This document shows, piece after piece, positions 31,943 through 41,699 of a stretch of DNA of 64,000 nt. A program made the translations under genes and the position numbers. The notes beneath the pieces were generated by a model, which saw only the letters and a list, made by a program, of their open reading frames with translations, did not search any database and had not been told where the DNA came from. Each line of letters starts with the position of its first letter. Within the stretch, counting starts at the first letter, position 1. This DNA is from Pontibacter indicus. Lineage in GTDB: Bacteria; Bacteroidota; Bacteroidia; Cytophagales; Hymenobacteraceae. The stretch spans positions 372,001 through 436,000 of the forward strand of contig NZ_FTPP01000004.1 in assembly GCF_900156345.1 (NCBI RefSeq), given 5' to 3'.

Positions 31943-34900
31943 ATGTTTAAACATCTACACAAGGCGTCTGCTTTTGTGCTGGCCTGCTGTGCCTTTTTGG
32001 CTGGCAGCGAAGCCCTAGCGCAGACAAACCCGCAGCCTCAGTCGCTGCCTTACACGCAGGATTTTAACGACCTGCCGCACAGTTCTACGGATTATCCGGA
32101 AGGTTGGCAAGGTTGGTTACTGTCTACTAGCCCCGGAGCGAGCTTCAGAACAACTCCAGCTACTGCTGACAGGGCCATGCTGGCGAACAGCACCTCCACC
32201 ACAACCAATGGTGCCATCCACAACTATGATGGCAAGATAGGTTTACTGAACAGTGGTTCCGTAGATTTAAGCATCGCCTTTGCTATCAATACCCTGCAAA
32301 AGACTGCTGTCAATGTGGCTTTTGATATGATGACACTGCGCAACCCATATGACGGTGGCAGTAACACCCGTATCAACGAGATCGTGCTGCAGTATCGAGT
32401 TGGTACAAGTGGTGCCTTTACCAGTATTGAAGGCTCACAGTATCAAAACAACACGGAAAAGTGGGCTACAAGCGGTAATACAGATCCTCAGAAAGTTGAG
32501 TCCTTTACTGTGACGCTACCGGAGGCGGCTGAAAACCAAGAGGTGGTTCAACTGCGTTGGGCTACGCGCCAAATCAGCGGCGGCGGTTCCAGACCTAGCT
32601 TTGCTGTGGACAACATCGCGGTGACCAGCCTGAGCGACAGCAAGAACCCAATCGTATTGGCTCCTAAGACACTCTCCTTCGGTGATGTGGTGTTGAATCA
32701 GCCAAATGTTGCTTCCTATACCTTATCAAGTGCGAACATCACCGGTAACGTGCAACTGACTGCTACAGCAGGCTTCACGGTTTCAAAGGAGGCGACCGCT
32801 GGTTTCGCTAGCAGTATCACTTTCTCAGCTGAGGAGATGGCCGCCAACCCAACCGTATATGTGCGCGTGACACCTACAGCGGCAGTAGCTTTAACTGGAA
32901 TGATTTCGCATAGCGGCCAGGGTATAGCCACTGCCGTAACCGAGCTTACGGCCAATGCAGTGAGCCCGTTCGTGCAAGACTTCAACAACTGCGGCACCGC
33001 TCTGCCAGGCGGCTGGAAAGCCTACAGCGTAACCGGCGACCAGGTATGGGGCTGTACTACGTTTGGCAGAGAGACGGCCGAGAGCCCGCGCAACAACGGT
33101 GTGCAAATCAACGGTTATGCAGGCAGCGCCCGCGAAAACGAAGACTGGATGATTTCTCCAGCCCTGGATTTGTCTGACTTTAACATCGCCGCCCTTTCCT
33201 TCTGGACCAGAACCGCTTTCAAAGGCCCAGGTTTGAAACTGATGGTGTCTACCAACTACGACGGAATGGGTGCACCAGCTACTGCAGACTGGACAGAGCT
33301 AAACGGTGATTTTCCTGCTGAGGCTTCTGATGTTTGGAAGCAGTCGACTGTGAACCTCACGGCCTACAAAGGTGCTTCGGTGTATGTGGCATTTGTGTAT
33401 GCCTCTGAAGCTGAGACAGACAGAGCCGCCCGCTGGACTCTGGACGATTTTGCGGTAGAGAACGTAGAACAATTGCTTGCTACCAGTGATTTTAACGTAG
33501 ATTTCGGAGTAGTGGAAGTGCCGAACGCATCCGCCCCGCATACCTTCAACTTCTCTGCTGTTGGTTTCCCACAAGGTATGACCCTGTCAGTTGGAACTGA
33601 CTTCGAACTTTCGAAGAATGGCCAGAGCTATGCCAGCTCTCTGAATTATACTGCGGCTGAGGCAAGCGTTTCCAACACGGTATATGTGCGCTATAAGCCA
33701 GCAAGCGTTAAGCTGAGGTCATCAGGCAACATTACATACACAAGCGGCGACTTCACTGTTGTGAAAGGAACCATGACCGGCTCTTCACTGCCGAAGAGCA
33801 GCACCCTGGACATCGTGTCCTGGAACCTGGAGTGGTTTGGCGCTGACAAAGACGACAGAGGCTCAGAACTCGGACCTAATGACGAAGAACTGCAGTTCGC
33901 GAATGCCAAAAAAGCGCTTCAGACACTGAATGCCGATATCGTTGCTTTCCAGGAGATTGCAAACGACGCTGCCATGGCTAGCCTGATGGCGGAGTTACCG
34001 GCCTATGACTTCGTGCGCTCAGATGTACACTCTTACTCCTGGGACCCAAGCCGCAACCTGGTGCCGCAGAAACTTTACATCGCCTACAAAAAAGACGTGG
34101 TGAAGGTGAAGAGCCAGAAAGTGTTGCTCAACAAGCTATATCAGGATGTATTGGCTGGTACAGCTACCTTGCCAGACTATCCTGCTGCGCAGACCAGCTT
34201 CTGGGCCAGCGGGCGCCTGCCGCTCATGGTGGAACTGGAAGCTACTGTTAACGGTGTGACGCAGCAGATCTATGTGGTAAACCTCCACACCAGAGCCAAC
34301 TCCGGTACCAACGTGACCCCATACAACCAACGCAAGTATGATGTGCAGGTGTTGAAAGACAGCCTGGCAGCGCAGTATCCGAACGTGAACCTGGTGATGC
34401 TGGGCGACATGAACGAAGACGTGGATGTATCGGTAGTAAACAACCTGCCCTCGTCCCTGAACCCATTTGTGCTGGATAACAACTACAAAGCCCTGACCTA
34501 CGACCTGAGTGTAGCTGGTGGCTATACCTACGCATCAGGCTCTTTCCAGAGCTTCCTAGACCACATCATCGTTTCGAAGTCATTGGTGGACGAATACATT
34601 GACGAGTCGATCACGATTGAGAACCAGCTGCTCAGCCTGATCCCGAGCTTCAGAAGTACCACTTCGGATCACGTGCCTGTTTCGGCCCGCTTCAGCTTCA
34701 GCGCTACGCCAGCGGTCGCTTTCTCAGCACCAACACTGACTGCCACTGAGGGCGATGCACCGGTAGCCGTGACGATGAACATCTCGGCCGCACAGCCAAA
34801 AGCTCATACCGTATACCTAACGGTGAAGGATGGCGCCACCGCCACCGCCGTTGACTACACGACTGCTCCGGTAGCCGCCAACAACGTAATCGCTGTGGAC

Positions 34901-35350
34901 GTGCCTGCCTATGCTACAAGCGCTTCGTTTGAGGTTAGCATCGCAGACGACAAGCTGACTGAGCCAACCGAGCAGGTGTCGTTCTACATCAACAATGTGA
35001 CAACGGACCTGGGTATGGCAACAGCCGCCCGCACCTTCACACTCGCCATCCGCGACAACGACTTCCCGGCAGGAATAGCCCATGGTCAGGATTTGGCGTT
35101 CCGCCTGTATCCGAACCCGACGCAGGGACCTGTGGTAAATATCTCGTTGCCAGCCGAGGTATCGGTGATGGATGAGATGACACTGGAGTTGCGCTCTGCC
35201 AACGGCACCAAAATGTATACCTTAAACGGAAACCTGAGTAGCGTGCAGCAGCAGCTGAACGAGAAGGTAGCCGGCCTGCGCAATGGCATGTACTATGTGC
35301 AGGTGATGGTACAAGGTAAGGTATACCAGGCCAAACTGGTAAGAAACTAG
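31943..35350 (+). CDS. Secreted endonuclease/exonuclease/phosphatase-family protein with type IX sorting domain
   Basis: A 1135-residue multi-domain secreted protein. Order: signal peptide (1-26); choice-of-anchor J-like jelly roll (~40-235); Ig-like segment; second J-like domain (~340-505, 'DFNNCGTALPGGWKAYS...DWMISPALDLSDF'); second Ig-like segment; EEP nuclease domain (~620-920) with 'WNLEWFG', 'VAFQEI', 'MLGDMNEDV', 'FLDHIIVS' and 'SDHVPVSARF'; Calx-beta domain (~925-1045); C-terminal type IX sorting domain ('FRLYPNPTQGP...GMYYVQV..GKVYQAKLVRN'). The full set of EEP Asn/Glu/Asp/His residues suggests an active extracellular nuclease or phosphodiesterase. Nucleic-acid scavenging is inferred. 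Confidence 0.92.
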   Translation: MFKHLHKASAFVLACCAFLAGSEALAQTNPQPQSLPYTQDFNDLPHSSTDYPEGWQGWLLSTSPGASFRTTPATADRAMLANSTSTTTNGAIHNYDGKIGLLNSGSVDLSIAFAINTLQKTAVNVAFDMMTLRNPYDGGSNTRINEIVLQYRVGTSGAFTSIEGSQYQNNTEKWATSGNTDPQKVESFTVTLPEAAENQEVVQLRWATRQISGGGSRPSFAVDNIAVTSLSDSKNPIVLAPKTLSFGDVVLNQPNVASYTLSSANITGNVQLTATAGFTVSKEATAGFASSITFSAEEMAANPTVYVRVTPTAAVALTGMISHSGQGIATAVTELTANAVSPFVQDFNNCGTALPGGWKAYSVTGDQVWGCTTFGRETAESPRNNGVQINGYAGSARENEDWMISPALDLSDFNIAALSFWTRTAFKGPGLKLMVSTNYDGMGAPATADWTELNGDFPAEASDVWKQSTVNLTAYKGASVYVAFVYASEAETDRAARWTLDDFAVENVEQLLATSDFNVDFGVVEVPNASAPHTFNFSAVGFPQGMTLSVGTDFELSKNGQSYASSLNYTAAEASVSNTVYVRYKPASVKLRSSGNITYTSGDFTVVKGTMTGSSLPKSSTLDIVSWNLEWFGADKDDRGSELGPNDEELQFANAKKALQTLNADIVAFQEIANDAAMASLMAELPAYDFVRSDVHSYSWDPSRNLVPQKLYIAYKKDVVKVKSQKVLLNKLYQDVLAGTATLPDYPAAQTSFWASGRLPLMVELEATVNGVTQQIYVVNLHTRANSGTNVTPYNQRKYDVQVLKDSLAAQYPNVNLVMLGDMNEDVDVSVVNNLPSSLNPFVLDNNYKALTYDLSVAGGYTYASGSFQSFLDHIIVSKSLVDEYIDESITIENQLLSLIPSFRSTTSDHVPVSARFSFSATPAVAFSAPTLTATEGDAPVAVTMNISAAQPKAHTVYLTVKDGATATAVDYTTAPVAANNVIAVDVPAYATSASFEVSIADDKLTEPTEQVSFYINNVTTDLGMATAARTFTLAIRDNDFPAGIAHGQDLAFRLYPNPTQGPVVNISLPAEVSVMDEMTLELRSANGTKMYTLNGNLSSVQQQLNEKVAGLRNGMYYVQVMVQGKVYQAKLVRN

Positions 35351-35369
35351 TATCGACTAATTGATTGGG

Positions 35370-35404
35370 AGCGGCCTTCTGCTATGCAGGAGGCCGCTTT
35401 TTTT
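35370..35404 (+). terminator. Terminator of the secreted nuclease gene
   Basis: A 13-bp stem AGCGGCCTTCTGC/GCAGGAGGCCGCT with one G-T pair and loop TAT, followed by seven T. Confidence 0.92.
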
Positions 35405-35503
35405 GTGCCCAGGTATAGCAGTCAGCGAGCTGATGTCGTTCTTATAGGTATAACCAAGACTAGGCCCAGGCGGTATTAAATAGACAAACCAATAGAAGAG
35501 ACT

Positions 35504-35890
35504 ATGACTGACAAACCACAAGTGATAAACAATGTGCACGGGGCCACCCTGATCGGTGCCGGACTGGCGGGCTACCTGCTCAACGATAAGCGTCCTGCTA
35601 CAGCGCTTATACCTGCCGCAGCAGGAAGCGGGCTGCTGTTGCTCAGCAAAGGATTGGAGAAAGGCAACCAGACACTGGCCCATGTCGCGGTAGGCGTGAC
35701 GGGTTTGCTGCTGGCCCAGACCATGCGCTCTTTTCTACAGGCTGCCATACCTGACGAGGAAACCGAAGCTAAATTTGATGCCGAGACGTTGAACCGGCGC
35801 AAACTGCTGTTTGGCCTGATGAGCACCACAGGTATAGCCGCGCTGGCCACCTACATCGGAGGCTTTATCGAGAAGCGCAAAAACGGCTAG
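35504..35890 (+). CDS. Small integral membrane protein, unknown
   Basis: A 128-residue protein with three to four hydrophobic segments (~14-27, 33-51, 58-75, 104-121) and small-residue-rich helices ('HGATLIGAGLAGYLL', 'AAAGSGLLLLSKGL'). I know no family assignment. It stands alone between two terminators. Confidence 0.7.
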   Translation: MTDKPQVINNVHGATLIGAGLAGYLLNDKRPATALIPAAAGSGLLLLSKGLEKGNQTLAHVAVGVTGLLLAQTMRSFLQAAIPDEETEAKFDAETLNRRKLLFGLMSTTGIAALATYIGGFIEKRKNG

Positions 35891-35917
35891 GGGAGAAGCT
35901 GATCCGTCATAAACAAG

Positions 35918-35948
35918 AGAGCCCGCAGATGCTATACCTGCGGGCTCT
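35918..35948 (+). terminator. Terminator of the small membrane protein
   Basis: An 11-bp stem AGAGCCCGCAG/CTGCGGGCTCT, then TATTTTTG. The loop contains GCTATAC, running into CTG, so it again carries TATACCT. Confidence 0.85.
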
Positions 35949-36016
35949 TATTTTTGATCTTTATGTAAGCGGTTGACCTTTGTCTTTTGTCAAAAAGTCC
36001 TTTGTCAAGAAATTAG

Positions 36017-37762
36017 TTAGAAGCCAACCGCTACATCGTCTCCACGCGGGTCTGCACCACCTTCGAGTTTGCCATTGGGCAGCACCAGTATGCCTTCCAC
36101 AGCGCCGTACTTTCTTCTTTGGGTCAGTTTATATCCTTTGCTTTCAAGAGCCTGGCGTACTTCCGGCGAGATGGCGTCCGGCTCGTGTTGAATTTCGTCC
36201 GGGAGCCACTGGTGGTGGAAGCGGGGAGCGGCCACGGCTTCTTGCATCGTCATATCATGCTCAACCACGTTCAGGATGGTTTGGAACACAGACGTGATGA
36301 TCGTAGAGCCGCCTGGCGTGCCCACCACCATAAATAACTTTCCGTCTTTCTCCACAATAGTTGGTGTCATAGCGCTGAGCATGCGTTTACCCGGCTGCAC
36401 GGAGTTCGCTTCACCGCCGATCAGCCCGAACATGTTGGGCACACCCGGCTTAGCGCTGAAGTCGTCCATTTCGTTGTTAAGCAAAAAGCCAGCGCCTTCT
36501 ACGACCACCATTGAGCCATAGTTGCCATTGATGGTAGTGGTGATAGAAGCCGCGTTGCCAAACTGGTCTACAATGCTGAAATGCGTGGTTTGGTCCGACT
36601 CGTATACAGGCAGTTCACCGGCTTTCACAGCCGATGAGGCCGTGGCTTGCTCCAGACTCACGTCCTGCATGCGTTCTTTCAGGTAGGTACGGTCCAGCAG
36701 TCCGGCGGTTGGCACTTTGTAGAAGTCGGGGTCGCCGAGGTAGGTGGCGCGGTCAGCGTAGACGCGGCGTTTGGCCTCGGTCATCAGCTGGATGGTCTGA
36801 GGTTGTTGCCAGCCGTAGCTTTTCAGGTCGTAGGGCTCCACCATGGTCAGCAACTGCATCAAGGCTATACCTCCGCTGGAGGGAGGGGACATGGAGGTGA
36901 TGGTGAAGTCTTTGTACTGGCCTTTGATCGGAGTGCGCCACACGGCATTGTAATCTTTGAGGTCCTGGTGTGAGATCAGGCCGCCTCCGCGCTGCATTTC
37001 CTTCACGATCAGGTCAGCCGTTTCGCCGGCATAGAAGCCGTCGCGGCCTTTGTCGCGGATGCGCTCCAGCGTGCGGGCCAGGTCTAGGTGATAGAGCGTA
37101 TCGCCGGCTTGCCACGGCTGCTGACGGGTCAGGTAGGGGGTGTGCTTGTTGTGGTCGATCATCTCCTTCCGGGCATTGTTAAGCATGCGCGCCTCGCGCT
37201 CGGTCAGCACTACGCCCCGGCGGGCCAGGTCGATGGAGGGCTGTACGAGTTCAGCGAAGGGAAGGGAGCCCATCTTTTCGTGGATTTTCAGCATGCCGTC
37301 AACCGAGCCGGGTACGCCTGCTGCCAGGTGGCCCAGCAGGCTGAGGTTCGGTATCACGTTACCATCCTCGTCGAGGTACATGTCGCGGTGCGCGCCGGCA
37401 GGGGCCTTCTCGCGGAAGTCGAGGGCGCCGGTCTCGCCGGTATGGTGACGGTAAACCAGAAAGCCGCCGCCGCCGATGTTACCCGCCACCGGATAGCACA
37501 CCGCTAAGGCAAATTGCGTGGCGATGGCCGCATCGTACGCATTACCTCCCTTGCGCAATATCTCCAGGCCAATGTTGGAAGCATCCGGGTGAGCGGAAAC
37601 GACCATCGCTTTGTCGGCCACAGCGCCTCGTTTGGCGGCTTCGGGTTGTGACTGTGTTTGAGGGCGGGGAGCACAGCCCGAGAAGGCCAGGAGCACAGCT
37701 GCCACACAGGACAAGGTATAGCGCTTCGCGCGGAAGCCCTGGATCAGGTTGAAGTGTTTCAT
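36017..37762 (-). CDS. ggt: Gamma-glutamyltransferase (lipoprotein)
   Basis: A 581-residue Ntn hydrolase that cleaves or transfers gamma-glutamyl groups, e.g. from glutathione. The signal peptide ends in lipobox 'AFSGC', so it is probably membrane-anchored. The catalytic Thr begins the small subunit in 'SDQTTHFSIVD'. Also 'GGGGFLVYRHHTG', 'DFREKAP' with substrate-binding Arg, and 'TPGGSTIITSV'. Autoprocessing into two chains is expected. Single gene. Confidence 0.94.
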   Translation of the reverse strand: MKHFNLIQGFRAKRYTLSCVAAVLLAFSGCAPRPQTQSQPEAAKRGAVADKAMVVSAHPDASNIGLEILRKGGNAYDAAIATQFALAVCYPVAGNIGGGGFLVYRHHTGETGALDFREKAPAGAHRDMYLDEDGNVIPNLSLLGHLAAGVPGSVDGMLKIHEKMGSLPFAELVQPSIDLARRGVVLTEREARMLNNARKEMIDHNKHTPYLTRQQPWQAGDTLYHLDLARTLERIRDKGRDGFYAGETADLIVKEMQRGGGLISHQDLKDYNAVWRTPIKGQYKDFTITSMSPPSSGGIALMQLLTMVEPYDLKSYGWQQPQTIQLMTEAKRRVYADRATYLGDPDFYKVPTAGLLDRTYLKERMQDVSLEQATASSAVKAGELPVYESDQTTHFSIVDQFGNAASITTTINGNYGSMVVVEGAGFLLNNEMDDFSAKPGVPNMFGLIGGEANSVQPGKRMLSAMTPTIVEKDGKLFMVVGTPGGSTIITSVFQTILNVVEHDMTMQEAVAAPRFHHQWLPDEIQHEPDAISPEVRQALESKGYKLTQRRKYGAVEGILVLPNGKLEGGADPRGDDVAVGF

Positions 37763-37796
37763 GGAGTTGAGGTAAGGCTAAGCTGCAAAATAGAAA

Positions 37797-37824
37797 AAAG
37801 CCGGCTATCTACATAGTCGGCTTT
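37797..37824 (-). terminator. Terminator of the tail-specific protease
   Basis: A 12-bp stem AAAGCCGGCTAT/ATAGTCGGCTTT with one G-T pair and loop CTAC, T-rich on the minus strand. Confidence 0.88.
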
Positions 37825-37847
37825 CTGCTTATTGCCAATTCAGGCGA

Positions 37848-39962
37848 TTACTTGATGTCGTTCTTGATGATCGCTACTGCTTCTTCTACATACACGTCTT
37901 TCTGCAGCGACTTCAGGAAGTCTTTGTTACGAGCCATTTTGGCTGTGTCTCCCGCTATGGTCTGCAAATCGGTTTTCAGACGCGCTACGTTCAACACTGG
38001 TATATTCTTCTGAGCGTCTTCCAGTTGCTTGTTGGCTGTTTCGCTCTTCTTCTCCTCTTCCAGGTACTTCTTCAAACTCAGGGAGCGGCTAGTATTGTCG
38101 GCTAGTTTTTTCAGTCTTTCACCGCTTTGCTGAATTACCTTGAAACTCTCGTTTCCGGAAACTCGGCCCTTGCTGCTGGCCTGTATGGCCGGGATGTTTA
38201 GCTTAGTACGGGTCCATGGCTTATAACGCGCTGGAGAGATTTCGTCGAAAGGCAGCGGGTATTCTTGCTCTTTTTCACCGAACTCCAGGTAACTGTAGGC
38301 GTCTGGCAGAATCACGTCAGGTGTCACACCGCGCAGCTGGGTAGTACCCCCATTGATGCGGTAGAACTTCTGAATGGTGAGCTTGAGGGCTCCGAATGGC
38401 TTGTAGGGGTCAAACTGTGCTGGCAGGGCTTCGTCAATTTCAACGAACTGCTGCACGGTGCCTTTGCCGAAGGTTGGCGTACCCACAATGACAGCACGCT
38501 TGTAATCCTGCATGGCTGCTGCCAGAATCTCAGAGGCGGACGCACTGTTGGAGTTCACCATCACTACCAGTGGACCAGTGTACTGTACTTCTGGATCGCG
38601 GTCGTCGAGCACCACAGTTTTGCCAGCAGACGTACGGATCTGCACAATCGGACCCTGGTCAATGAACAGACCGGCCATCTCCACCGCATCGGCGAGCGAA
38701 CCACCTCCGTTGTTGCGCAGGTCCAGCACCAGTCCTTGCATACCGGCAGCTTTCAGTTTCTCGATTTCGGCCTTCACGTCTTCGCCGCTGTTACGGCCAC
38801 CTTTACGCTCGAAGTCGGCGTAAAAACCCGGAAGCTTGATGTAGCCGATCTTTTGCTGATCGTCGATCATCGCGCTCTGGGCATAAGTTTCTTCAAATAC
38901 GATTACATCACGCACGATCGGGATAATGCGGGTGCTGCCATCCGGCTTGCGCACGGTCAGACGTACTTCCGTTCCTTTTTTACCACGGATCAGCTGAATC
39001 GCATCGTCCAGGCGCATACCTTCCACGAGCACCGGATCGCCACTGCCCTGAGCCACTTTCTGGATCGCATCGCCCGGCTTCAAATCGCCTTGCATGTACG
39101 ATGGGCTGCCCGGCACAATTTCCATTATCTTGATCTGTCCGTCTTTCTCCTGCAGGGAGGCACCTATACCTTCCAGTCGGCCGGTGAACTCAATGTCGAA
39201 GTCTTTTTTGGCTTTAGGAGGGAAGTAGCCTGTGTGCGGGTCGTATACGTTAGCCACGGCGTTGATGTAGGTCGAACGGCGGTCGTCGCGGGTTACCTGG
39301 TCCAGGCGCTTGTAGAGCTCGTTGTAGGCGGTCATCACCTTTTCGCGGGCTTCGGCCTCCATCTGTTCCATGGTCTTGCTGGCTGCTTTGTTGTCGGCGC
39401 TGGCCGTGGCTTTTTCCTGCTGCTTTTGCATGTCGGCCAGTCGTACCAGCGTCTGGTACTTCAGCTGCTTTCTCCAGGCTTCTTTCAGCTCGTTTTTATC
39501 CTTAGCAAACTTCAGTTTCTTGCCGTCCAGCTCAATGCTTTCCTCCTTAGAGAAATCGAACGGCTTGCTCAGGATCTCCTTATAGAAAGCCTCCGACTCC
39601 TTGGTGCGCTTCTCGATCAGGTCCGCCGAGATGTCGAAAAACTCGAACGAGCCGGCACGAAGCTGGTCGTCGATCTGCGTTTCGTATTTGCGCAGCATGG
39701 CCACATCTGACTCCAGCAAAAACTTCTTGTTAAAGTCGAGCCGGTCGAGGTATAGCCCAAAGGCTTTTTTCGAAAAGTTGTCGTCTACCTTCTCCGGTTT
39801 ATAGTGCATGGTACTCAAACCCTGCATCAGGGCTTTGATGAGTATCTCGTTTTTTCCGGCAGGTGTGCTGTTGTTTTTGCTGTACAGGATAAAAGAGCCC
39901 GTGAGCAGGACTACGGCCAGTACAGAAAGAAATATTTTTAATCGGGTTGTCAAGGATAGCAT
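37848..39962 (-). CDS. Carboxy-terminal processing peptidase (Tsp/Prc type)
   Basis: A 704-residue periplasmic protease anchored by an N-terminal helix (~8-26). An N-terminal TSP-type domain is followed by a PDZ domain (~255-340; 'GIGASLQEKDGQIKIMEIVPGSP') and an S41 catalytic domain: Ser in 'NSNSASASEILAAA', Lys in 'TFGKGTVQ'. A C-terminal DUF3340-like region completes the Prc family pattern. The role is trimming or degrading periplasmic proteins, often linked to peptidoglycan hydrolase control. Single gene. Confidence 0.93.
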   Translation of the reverse strand: MLSLTTRLKIFLSVLAVVLLTGSFILYSKNNSTPAGKNEILIKALMQGLSTMHYKPEKVDDNFSKKAFGLYLDRLDFNKKFLLESDVAMLRKYETQIDDQLRAGSFEFFDISADLIEKRTKESEAFYKEILSKPFDFSKEESIELDGKKLKFAKDKNELKEAWRKQLKYQTLVRLADMQKQQEKATASADNKAASKTMEQMEAEAREKVMTAYNELYKRLDQVTRDDRRSTYINAVANVYDPHTGYFPPKAKKDFDIEFTGRLEGIGASLQEKDGQIKIMEIVPGSPSYMQGDLKPGDAIQKVAQGSGDPVLVEGMRLDDAIQLIRGKKGTEVRLTVRKPDGSTRIIPIVRDVIVFEETYAQSAMIDDQQKIGYIKLPGFYADFERKGGRNSGEDVKAEIEKLKAAGMQGLVLDLRNNGGGSLADAVEMAGLFIDQGPIVQIRTSAGKTVVLDDRDPEVQYTGPLVVMVNSNSASASEILAAAMQDYKRAVIVGTPTFGKGTVQQFVEIDEALPAQFDPYKPFGALKLTIQKFYRINGGTTQLRGVTPDVILPDAYSYLEFGEKEQEYPLPFDEISPARYKPWTRTKLNIPAIQASSKGRVSGNESFKVIQQSGERLKKLADNTSRSLSLKKYLEEEKKSETANKQLEDAQKNIPVLNVARLKTDLQTIAGDTAKMARNKDFLKSLQKDVYVEEAVAIIKNDIK

Positions 39963-40306
39963 CTAATTAAGTTAGTTTGACCACATTGTATCTACGCAAA
40001 AGTAGTGCCGTAGATGAGGCCACGGGCATTTCTTTTAAGGCGAGTCCTAATGTAGTATAAATATAGCTTTATCGCAAAGCAGCGCGCCAGCAAAGCATAA
40101 ACAATCACATCGCCTGCTTGTTTTACGCAAAGCCGCACTTCTTCATATAACTGTTCTGACTTTTTTTTCGTTTCCCGAGCATGCCTAAACCTTGATGCTA
40201 GGCCCTCGTGATCTTGCCTGTTATGGCTGTGCCTGCGTTCCCGTAGACACAGGTATAGCTGTTGCAGTGGCGGGTACCCGGCAAGGTATAGCAAGACCAG
40301 ACGACT
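39963..40306. other. Divergent intergenic region (tsp / GDSL esterase)
   Basis: It carries a minus-strand TAnnTTTG element (CAAAAGTA on plus, 39997-40004), about 30 bases before the protease start, and two AGGTATAGC copies near the plus-strand gene. An open minus-strand frame of 100 codons (39992-40294) has no protein-like features. Nothing else is seen. Confidence 0.4.
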
Positions 40307-40870
40307 ATGAAAACATTACTTTTTTTCGGGGATAGCCTGACGGCAGGGTATGGGTTGTCATCGGCACAGGCCTACCCGTCGCTGATACAGGAGAAGTTGA
40401 AAGAGGCCGGATACGAGGGCTATACCGTGATCAACGCAGGTATAAGCGGCGATACCACCGCCAGCGGCCTCTACCGGGTTGACCGCTGGCTGTCTGCACC
40501 GATCGATGTGTTTGTGCTGGCGCTCGGAGCCAACGATGGCCTGCGCGGTATACCTGCCCGTGAAACGTCACAAAACCTGCAGCAGATCATTGACAAGGTG
40601 AAGCACAAGCACCCGGACGCACAGATCATCCTGTCAGGTATGGAGATTCCTGACATTGTGCCAGGACGCTACGCGGCGGAGTTTAGAAAACTGTTCCGGG
40701 AGCTGGCCATCAAAAACAATGTGGCCTTTGTGCCTTTTCTGCTGGAGGGTGTGGCAGGTATGCGCCACCTCAACCTACCCGACGGCGTGCACCCGAATGC
40801 GGAGGGGCAGAAAATGCTGGCCCGCCATACCTGGGCAATATTAGAGGGCGTACTGAAGCAGCTCAACTAA
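40307..40870 (+). CDS. SGNH/GDSL-family esterase (arylesterase/TesA-like)
   Basis: A 187-residue hydrolase with all four SGNH blocks: 'FFGDSLTAGYG' (Ser), 'NAGISGDT' (Gly), 'LGANDGLRG' (Asn) and 'DGVHPNAEG' (Asp-x-x-His). It resembles TesA/arylesterase but has no signal peptide in this frame, so it is probably cytoplasmic. Substrate is likely a short-chain ester or acyl thioester (inference). Confidence 0.9.
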   Translation: MKTLLFFGDSLTAGYGLSSAQAYPSLIQEKLKEAGYEGYTVINAGISGDTTASGLYRVDRWLSAPIDVFVLALGANDGLRGIPARETSQNLQQIIDKVKHKHPDAQIILSGMEIPDIVPGRYAAEFRKLFRELAIKNNVAFVPFLLEGVAGMRHLNLPDGVHPNAEGQKMLARHTWAILEGVLKQLN

Positions 40871-40909
40871 ACAAAAGAGGCGACGCTCAAAGCGTCGCCT
40901 CTTTTGTTT
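40869..40909. terminator. Bidirectional terminator, convergent genes
   Basis: A perfect 19-bp stem around loop CAA (AAACAAAAGAGGCGACGCT and complement), between the GDSL esterase (+) and the DUF4142 gene (-). Confidence 0.95.
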
Positions 40910-40926
40910 GTGTTAGCATTTGTTCC

Positions 40927-41514
40927 CTAGTTTTTGTTATCCTGCCGGAAGCGCATGGCGTTTTCCATCTGGGCTCGGATCTCTTTGGTGGTGTTGCGCG
41001 CCCATAGGTTGAAGGTGGTGTTGTCCGTCTGCTCGATGTCTTTCACGTTGTCTTCAAAATCTTTGAGCGCTTCTTTGTGCGCCTCAACCACGGTGTCCCA
41101 ATAGGCACGGTTAAACTCCTCCGGGTTCTTATCGCGGAGTTCCTGCACGCGGCCAGCGTGGTCGTCTTCCATCTGCTGTGGCAGGGTAACGCTGTACTGC
41201 CCTGACATGGCCTGTAGCTCGTCGAGTTTCTTGGTATAAAGGTCTACCATTTGCTGTCCGTAGTTGCGTATCTGGTCTGTGGTGCCCTTCTCAACTGCCA
41301 GTTTGCCCAGTTCTACCTGCTGGGTGCTGATGCTGTACGCTTTGCCCATAAAGGCGCGCTTGTCATCGTTCAGGGTAGAGTCCACGGCAGCGGTGGTGTT
41401 CAGTTCGGTATCCACATTGGCCGTAGTGGTATCGGTTTCCTGCGTTTCGGAGCTGCAGGCTGCAAAGGCGAGCGTGCTCAGTGCGAGCGTGGCTGCCATC
41501 CATAGGTTTTTCAT
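40927..41514 (-). CDS. DUF4142-like lipoprotein
   Basis: A 195-residue lipoprotein: lipobox 'LAFAAC' and a Thr/Asp-rich linker. A helical domain follows with 'KAYSISTQQVELGKLAVEKGTTDQIRNYGQQMVD' and 'AYWDTVVEAHKEALKDFE', matching the ferritin-like DUF4142 pattern. I start at ATG 41514 so the signal peptide is correct. Function unknown; such genes are often stress-related. It opens a run of stress/envelope genes. Confidence 0.85.
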   Translation of the reverse strand: MKNLWMAATLALSTLAFAACSSETQETDTTTANVDTELNTTAAVDSTLNDDKRAFMGKAYSISTQQVELGKLAVEKGTTDQIRNYGQQMVDLYTKKLDELQAMSGQYSVTLPQQMEDDHAGRVQELRDKNPEEFNRAYWDTVVEAHKEALKDFEDNVKDIEQTDNTTFNLWARNTTKEIRAQMENAMRFRQDNKN

Positions 41515-41699
41515 AGTCTTAGTTTTTGCGTTTCGTAATTTCAATCGTTTTAAGGGCATACGGAAATATGGTCGTTATATGTTCATTTTATTCTGTGCCA
41601 GCCTTTTCTGTACAGGCACTTGGCAAGGTATAAAGCACAAAGGCTCGACTTTGCCACAAGGGAAAAGCCAAGCCTTTGATTCGTTAGAAGGAGCGAGCC

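Noticed and set aside
38265-39710. 481-codon plus-strand open frame
   Set aside because: It is wholly antisense to the tail-specific protease, whose product has clear domains; the antisense translation has no protein-like motifs.
39992-40294. 100-codon minus-strand open frame in the tsp upstream gap
   Set aside because: Composition looks like translated intergenic DNA and it overlaps the likely promoter of the protease gene.
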